Part shown: piece by piece, positions 58,433 to 64,000 of the stretch
Position numbering within the stretch: position 1 is the first letter of the stretch
Layout of the letters: the number at the start of each line of letters is the position of its first letter
Origin: Corinectria fuckeliana
Taxonomy: Eukaryota > Ascomycota > Sordariomycetes > Hypocreales > Nectriaceae
Assembly (NCBI GenBank): GCA_019137255.1
Contig: WPDH01000223.1
Span: 248,001-312,000, forward strand
Direction of reading: 5' to 3'
DNA: 64,000 bases
Position numbers and translations under genes: made by a program
The notes under the pieces: generated by a model
Seen by the model: only the letters and a program-made list of their open reading frames with translations
The model's database searches: none
Told to the model about the DNA's origin: nothing

Positions 58433-60372
58433 ATGCGCCTCCTCAATGCCCGGACGCTTCGCCTCGAGTCCTTCGTCGGCCAGGCCCCGCGATACGCCAT
58501 CTTGTCGCACCGGTGGAGCGACGCCGAGCTGCTCTTCCAGGACGCCGTTCGCGACGGCTGGCCCGATCGCATCGCCTCCCGCGGCGCCGACAAGGTGAAG
58601 CGCGCCTGCGCCCGCGCCGTCGACGACCGCCTGGACTACATCTGGGTCGACACCTGCTGCATCGACAAGAGCAGCAGCGCCGAGCTGTCCGAGGCCGTCA
58701 ACTCCATGTTCCTGTGGTACCACGAGGCCGTCGTTTGCTACGCCTATCTGGCCGACGTGGAGAAGGACGACAGCCATGGCTTCGCCCTCAGCCAGTGGTT
58801 CAAGCGCGGCTGGACGCTGCAGGAGCTCATCGCCCCCGAGACGGTGGCCTTTTACGATTGCAACTGGGATTACATCGGTGATAGGAACACCATGGCCCGC
58901 CTCATCTCGGAAATCACCCGCATCCACGAGCCCGTCCTGGCGCGGAAACAGCCCATTGCCTCCGGCGCCCACGACCTCATGCAATGGCAGCGCCATCATC
59001 GCAGGGACTACCGCGTCCGGTCCATTCTGAGTTCCTACAGCGTGGCGGCTCGTCTCTCCTGGGCCGCCGGCAGGGAGACTACGCGGGGAGAGGACACGGC
59101 ATACAGCCTCGTGGGGCTCTTCGACGTGAACATGCCTCTCCTGTACGGCGAGGGCGACAAGGCGTTCCAGCGCTTGCTCCATGAAATCATCCGGTACACG
59201 GGAGATCCGTCGGTGCTGGTCTCGTGGGGTGCCGGTGCCCCGTTGCGTCGGAGTCCTTCTCACTACGAGCACAGCGGGAACGTGAGATGGCTGGAGACGC
59301 AAGGGCTGGCATACTCGAAAGTGTCGATTGCGAATCCTCGGACCCTCGTCATCGAGGCCTTGACTTGTCCTTGTGTCGTGTATACCGCAGGAGACATCGT
59401 CCTCAAAGACCACTTTGCAATTGCAATAGTCGACTGCATCTTTGATGAAAGTCAGGCGAGGGTTGGCATAGTCCTGCGGAGGCGTGGGGTCGACAAGGTC
59501 TTTGAGCAGTACCATGAACTTCCATTTGTTCAGCTAAAGTCTCATCCGCAGGGCAAAGTCGTAGGCTCCATGTCTAGTTTAACCATCACAAAAGGTAAGC
59601 CGAATGCTATGAGGGACCTACACCGTTGCTGCTCGCTGACCTTTTCTGTCTAGTCTCTTTCAAAGAAGGGGACGCAGAGCTCGGGCGTCTGCAGGTGGCA
59701 TTGACAGAGACATACCCAGCGACACAGCGGAGCCCCAGGCTTTCCATCACTCCTTTGCTTCAACCACCGACTCTTCACTATACACTCGGAACATCGGAGC
59801 TGGTTTCTGACGAGTCACACATCGTGGATGACGTCGGAGTATTTGTGGTGGAAAACGAGCTGTCACGGGGCTTCTTCCTCATCTGGGGCTACGGACAACT
59901 CGACAGCGAAGATGGCGGCATGGGACAAGGAGTCAGGGCGGAGGCCATCAGACATATCAGGCCGTGGTGCCGAGTGCTCCCCTGGAAAGGCGCCATGCTC
60001 AAGACGTCGCGGGCCGAGGTGCACCTCCAAGGCGAGCCGGACATCTTCGTGCTGGACCGCGACCCCGTGGAGCTCTTCTCGGCGCGGGAGACGTTTGTCG
60101 AGATGATGAATCGGTTCCGGGCGAAGCGTAGCGACGGACGCCTGATAGATCTGGGCGATGTGGTGGTTAGGGCGACGTTCCGGCCCAACACCTTTCTCGG
60201 GTACACGCAGTATAGCTTGGTGGTTGAGATCGAGCCGGCACGCGCGCAGGGGCGAGAGCCGCTGGGAGGCCCGACGGCGGACCCGTGGAAGAAAAAAAGA
60301 CCCTGGTGGCAGCGGTTTAGCCCGCCACTGTTGATCACGGAGGCGAAGAAGATGGCGACACAGTGGTGTTAG
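58433..60372 (+). CDS. HET-domain protein (heterokaryon incompatibility type)
   Basis: Exons 58433-59594 and 59654-60372 give 626 residues; the 59-nt intron is in phase 1. The HET domain spans about residues 20-150: PRYAILSHRWSDAELLFQD, then DYIWVDTCCIDKSSSAELSE with SMFLWYHEAVVCYAYLADV, and SQWFKRGWTLQELIAP. The middle segment GEDTAYSLVGLFDVNMPLLYGEG is also typical of this family. The C-terminal 230 residues are unassigned, and I see no WD40, ankyrin or NACHT domain. HET proteins trigger programmed death after fusion of unlike hyphae, and most of the many family copies have no known trigger. The frame is intact, in contrast to the HET relic at 11.2-11.8 kb. Confidence 0.93.
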
Positions 60373-62685
60373 TCACGCTGGGCTCGAATTACCTACCTGC
60401 CTAGGTATCTACCTAGATGACCTGGTACCTGGTTGGACATGGCGGCTGGCAGCATCGCAAACATTGTGACTCGGTGCATTCATAGTGTCCTGAACTGGGA
60501 AGCTGAACAAATAATACATAACTGTTAATTGTAGTATCCGAGACGAAGGACGGTTGACGCCGAGAGACAGTATCTTTTACGCGCCACTCTGTGGCGGACA
60601 AACGGTCTGGGCATCGAGCATTTTATTCGGCCTGTAAATTCATTATTTTATACCATCTTATTCGCCATTTATATTACCAGTTGCCCAAATATCTCGACGC
60701 TTGATACCCCAATACTCCGGTGCCCTGATTACACGCAGCGCCGACTCTGATAATGATATCTCAGGGCGTAGAGGCGGTAAAGGCTGGTGGCTTTGTCAAG
60801 GACCAGTGATCGAGGCATGCAGGGGAAGCTGGTCTTACCTCGTCAAGGAGTTTGCCCCCGTTATGGGAGAAATCCCTTTGTAGCCGACGAGGAGGGGTAC
60901 CTTGATCCTGTACATCCCTCCCTGGGATGGCAACGATTCTTTCATCTCCATCATTGAAGATTGTGGTGATCTTGTCCACGATGCCTTGCTTGCCCTGGAG
61001 AAGTATAATGGACTCCCGGTGCGGGTATCAGTTCTAGCCAGGCCGGCGAGCAGCTTGTGGCTGACTTCCAGAAGGGTTTGCTTCGACAGTCCTCCATCCG
61101 CTGACTCCTAGCAAGTGACTGAACAGAAGACGCGTTTCGCGCCTCTCGAGGACTGGAAGGCAATGGAGACTTTGGCGGTGGCGCTTTCGAGGCTGTCAAG
61201 AACCTCTTCGGATTCTGCCAGCACAGGCAGGCTGCACTGTGGCATGCCCAGCGACTTGGTCACCGCTGGCGAGCTAAGGCTCTTGTGAGGAGGCCGAGGC
61301 CAGTCTGGCGACTAGGCGAAGCTGACGTCGCTGGATAGCTTCAACACCAAATGCTCCGCGGCTTAGGGGTCGTTTAATGTGATTGTTTCGGGTTCGGGGA
61401 TCGGTCGTGCTGTTCGAGCGCGCTGTTGCGATGCTTTCGTCTGCAGTAATTCCACATTATTAGGCTTTGGATCGGAAAGTAGGGACGAAGCCATGGTTGG
61501 ATGCTATTAGTGAGTATAATACTGGTGGTGTTCTTGCTACCTGGACGAAGCAAGTCAACGTGTGTGATCTAACGTCTCTTCAAGTGTTTCTTAGAACTAG
61601 GGATGCAAGAAGAGAAGGACGGTGGACTTTGGCTGACGGAGATCGGATGGTGCCCAGATCAGAGCGGAGCGAATGCGATCGTGGTGGGCATATTGAGGAG
61701 AAAGGAGTCGTAGCCAACGAATGAGAATAGAGTCAATCGTCCGAGAGGCCACTAGTAAGCAGCCTACTTCGTGGACAGATGAAAACCCACGAACGACTCC
61801 CGAGAGAGCAGGTGAGAGAAAACGGGGACTCGTCAGGGGACTGCTGCCAGCTGTCAGAATGGACGGAAGGGCATTCGCGACCGCAACTCCCCAATTAACG
61901 ACGCCTGAATGAACAGAGGAGATCGTCCAGGGAGCTACTAAGTATTACTTGGTCTGTTCCATCTCGTTACAGGTCAATGTGGAGGCAGTGCCCAAACACG
62001 CTGTACGTCGGGGGCGAAGGGCTAGGCGGAAGTTCTAAGGAAGGAACATGGTTCTGTCTGAACCTGATGCATGCACATTGCAATCACAAAGAACTATTTA
62101 GACAGCAACTTTCTGCCTCAAGAGGTGGGCCGCGTCTGCATTATCCGTTGGCCACTGAGTCCTTAGGGAGCCTGCAGCTGCAGGTGGCCGCCTTGTTGCA
62201 TCAATATCATTGGCATGAAAGGGGCCAACCAAGTGGAAGGAGCCTACCCAGTGGTGAAAAAAGAGCAATCATCGTAACAGATCCAACTCTGGTACTCCTG
62301 CCGCCTCGTTGTTACTCAAGGTCTCCAGCTGGAGCACCACAATCTTCTCCCCCTTCAACCTCAACAGCTCGACCGCTGAAGGCCAAGCCAAGCTCTCTTG
62401 ACACTCTCGAATTGGATGTGCTGCCCAAATTCCAAGGACTTTTCTCCCGCGTCAATCTGGCTGGTTCCGAACTCGGAGTTAGGGCCTTCTCGTTTTCGGT
62501 TGCCAGGTGGCTGCCCTCCTTTGCCCACAAAAACGCGCCGCCTCGCCTTTCCGCCCTCCTTTTTCCACCACACAACATCACCGGGCACGCCCCAACAACA
62601 TCATACCTGCTACGGGCAGCCTTTCTTAAGCAAATCTCTCTTTCTATTTGTTGTGGCATGATCACAACTCCCACACGGCATCACG
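60373..62685. other. intergenic region without a convincing gene
   Basis: The stretch 60.9-61.35 kb has overlapping coding-like frames on both strands broken by stops; no family was recognised. A 238-codon plus-strand frame at 61977-62693 ends inside the next gene's start, is Pro/Ser-rich and looks like promoter DNA. No RNA genes or element ends seen. Confidence 0.4.
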
Positions 62686-64000
62686 ATGAGTGACAACATT
62701 GATCCTCGCATGGTTGAGGCGGCCTGCATGGTATGATGCTCCTCCTGACACCCTTCTCTCACAGTCAACAAGCCTCTCCCTATCACAACAATGCTATTAT
62801 TTTATTGAGACTCACCTCTCTTCGACAACGCGTTCGCTCTCTTACTTCGTTGCCTGAGGTGCTGAGCGCTGAGCTGCACTGGAACACCCCTGATGCGACC
62901 AATGCCCGTCATCCACAACCTGCATCAAGCCCCATTTCCTCTATTCCAATCCCTACCCAGCATGCTGTCTAAATCTCTAACCTCTTAATAGGCCGATCTT
63001 AGCCGCAATCGACAGGAAGAACTACCGCTCAGTGCCATCGAAAGAAAGGGGCCTTCGTACAACCCCGGTGCAAGGAATGGAACAAGTCACATCCCTGCCA
63101 AGGTCAAGCAGGAGATGAGTAGCAGGTGGAACGGCAAGTTCAGTACTGACATAGCTCAATAGCCCTTGCTAACAACCCATTCAGTAACCATCGACGATGA
63201 AGAGTCTCGACAGATCGAAGGGCTCAGCGCTGAGGACGCTCGCCCATGGGCTAAGAAGTTGGCCAGAACTTACATGGAAGCCAACCCCATCAACAAGTGA
63301 GTTTGTTTCACCATGTTAAGATCTCTAAGCTGACTGCTTGGTTGAAGCCCACATCCCATGAACCGTTCTCAGACTAGTGGTCCGTCTCGTAACGTTTCTC
63401 AGACGAGTGGTCCATCTCGTAACCAGCATCCACCCGCTCGAAGACCCGGCGCGAGCCAAGGTGTCGGAGTTGGTGGAGTTGCCTTCAGACCTGCGAACCC
63501 GGCCTAGCAGTCCAGCGTCCAGGATATGGCTGCCAACACACAAGCCTCTCCCATCCCCACAACATGGGGACCGCCCAGGATCTCTGCCACCTTGAACCCC
63601 ATCTTCCCATCGCCAATCCCAGCGACTTCTGTCACCCAGCCCCAGGCTAGCAATGGGACTAACGGAACTCCTGTACCAGAAATTCCCACCCATCTTCGAC
63701 TTCACCAGGCTCCAAAGCCGGAAACTCCCGGTGATGAAGTACTGGTCTGCACTGGGCGCTGCGAAGTGGTCCCAGAAAAACACGAGACCGGTCGTTTCGA
63801 AGTCGAATTCAAGATGGTGCTATTTCCTGCAAACGTCGAGACATTCCTACACCTGACTGCTGCAGAAAGAGGAAAGCGAGTTCATGGCATGCTCGACTTC
63901 GAAGTACCTATCATGGATGGCCTATTCTGCAAGCTCACGCACCGCGCCAGCACATCCGAGTACTATATACGACTTGCCGACCTAAGCGAAACCGAAAAGT
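62686..64000 (+). CDS. Unknown multi-exon gene with one in-frame TAG, cut by the right edge
   Basis: Exons 62686-62730, 62992-63118, 63185-63296 and 63348-64000 (open to the edge). Junctions are GT-AG with CTAAC/CTGAC branch sites and consistent phases. The protein begins MSDNIDPRMVEAACM and continues ADLSRNRQEELPLS, IDDEESRQIEGLSAEDARPW and ANPINNPHPMNRS. A tandem repeat SQTSGPSRN follows twice, then a Pro-rich linker. At 63505-63507 lies an in-frame TAG, after which the frame stays open for 164 codons to the edge with protein-like content (GDEVLVCTGRCEVVPEK, VHGMLDFEVPIMDGL). I do not recognise the family. The stop may be a mutation, an assembly error or an editing site; no good alternative intron removes it, though I tested only obvious donors by eye. 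Confidence 0.6.
63365..63419 (+). repeat. 27-nt tandem duplication encoding SQTSGPSRN twice
   Basis: The unit TCTCAGACTAGTGGTCCGTC and its near-identical second copy stand back to back (separated by one Val codon) inside exon 4 of the gene at 62686. They differ at a few third positions. Confidence 0.75.

Noticed and set aside
58319..59515. 398-codon minus-strand frame
   Set aside because: Antisense shadow of the HET gene.
60951..61330. coding-like plus and minus frames
   Set aside because: Short, interrupted by stops and not assignable; could be a relic but evidence is too thin.
61977..62693. 238-codon plus-strand frame before the right-edge gene
   Set aside because: Overlaps the start of a better-supported spliced gene in another frame and is Pro/Ser-rich without motifs.
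1..64000. tRNA, 5S rRNA, CRISPR or secondary-metabolite cluster
   Set aside because: I looked for B-box-like GGTTCGANNCC with a cloverleaf, 5S motifs, regular spacer arrays and PKS/NRPS/terpene motifs by eye and saw none.

Overview
The window is genomic DNA of a filamentous ascomycete (Pezizomycotina), most probably a Sordariomycete. The genes carry short introns of about 44-140 nt with GTATGT or GTAAGT donors and CTAAC/CTGAC-like branch sites. The intergenic stretches are long and pyrimidine-rich. The protein set is typical of the group: a cell-wall-integrity MAPK very close to Magnaporthe Mps1, ATG2, a cytochrome b5-acyl-CoA dehydrogenase fusion, CFEM, DUF3455 and HET proteins. I rebuilt 19 protein-coding genes exon by exon; two of them carry an in-frame TAG and two run off the window. 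I also found one intact Tc1/mariner element, a MITE nested inside an older dispersed repeat, and at least three gene relics.

Layout. 0-5 kb: the 5' end of a coiled-coil gene leaving the left edge, then almost 4 kb without a recognisable gene. 5.1-8.9 kb: a seven-zinc-knuckle GIS2-like protein (+) convergent with a cyt b5-acyl-CoA dehydrogenase (-). 9.06-10.44 kb: a complete Tc1/mariner element with terminal repeats and TA duplication, 148 bp upstream of the dehydrogenase start. 10.5-14.5 kb: a relic zone with a HET fragment, an unidentified pseudogene and a CFEM fragment. 14.5-25.6 kb: polyamine/amine oxidase, ATG2 and a GT8 glycosyltransferase. 25.8-28.6 kb: the dispersed repeat with its nested MITE, and unresolved coding-like sequence. 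28.6-35.7 kb: thioesterase-like membrane protein, CFEM protein, RAE1/GLE2 and a Ser-rich protein. 37.5-39.3 kb: a protein of unknown family with a possible ADP-ribosyltransferase-like region, followed by the uninterrupted second copy of the dispersed repeat. 40.1-45.6 kb: low-molecular-weight tyrosine phosphatase, the Mps1/Slt2 MAPK and a secreted DUF3455 protein. 45.6-49.8 kb: gene-poor DNA full of microsatellites. 49.8-57.3 kb: dynactin p25, an unknown ORF with one in-frame TAG, an Ups2/PRELI lipid-transfer protein and methionine aminopeptidase 2. 58.4-64 kb: an intact HET gene and an unknown multi-exon gene, also with one in-frame TAG, that runs off the right edge.

How the parts fit. Housekeeping genes (ATG2, RAE1, MAPK, dynactin, MetAP2, Ups2) stand as independent units, often convergent in pairs; I see no biosynthetic gene cluster. 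Between them are accessory islands with mobile elements, HET genes and relics. The most unusual signal is that two unrelated ORFs are each interrupted by a single UAG inside the same 10-nt context, CGGCCTAGCA. In the first the A lies in the centre of the loop of a strong predicted hairpin. That resembles the A-to-I (UAG to UGG) stop-codon editing known from sexual stages of Sordariomycetes. Decay or assembly error remain alternatives.
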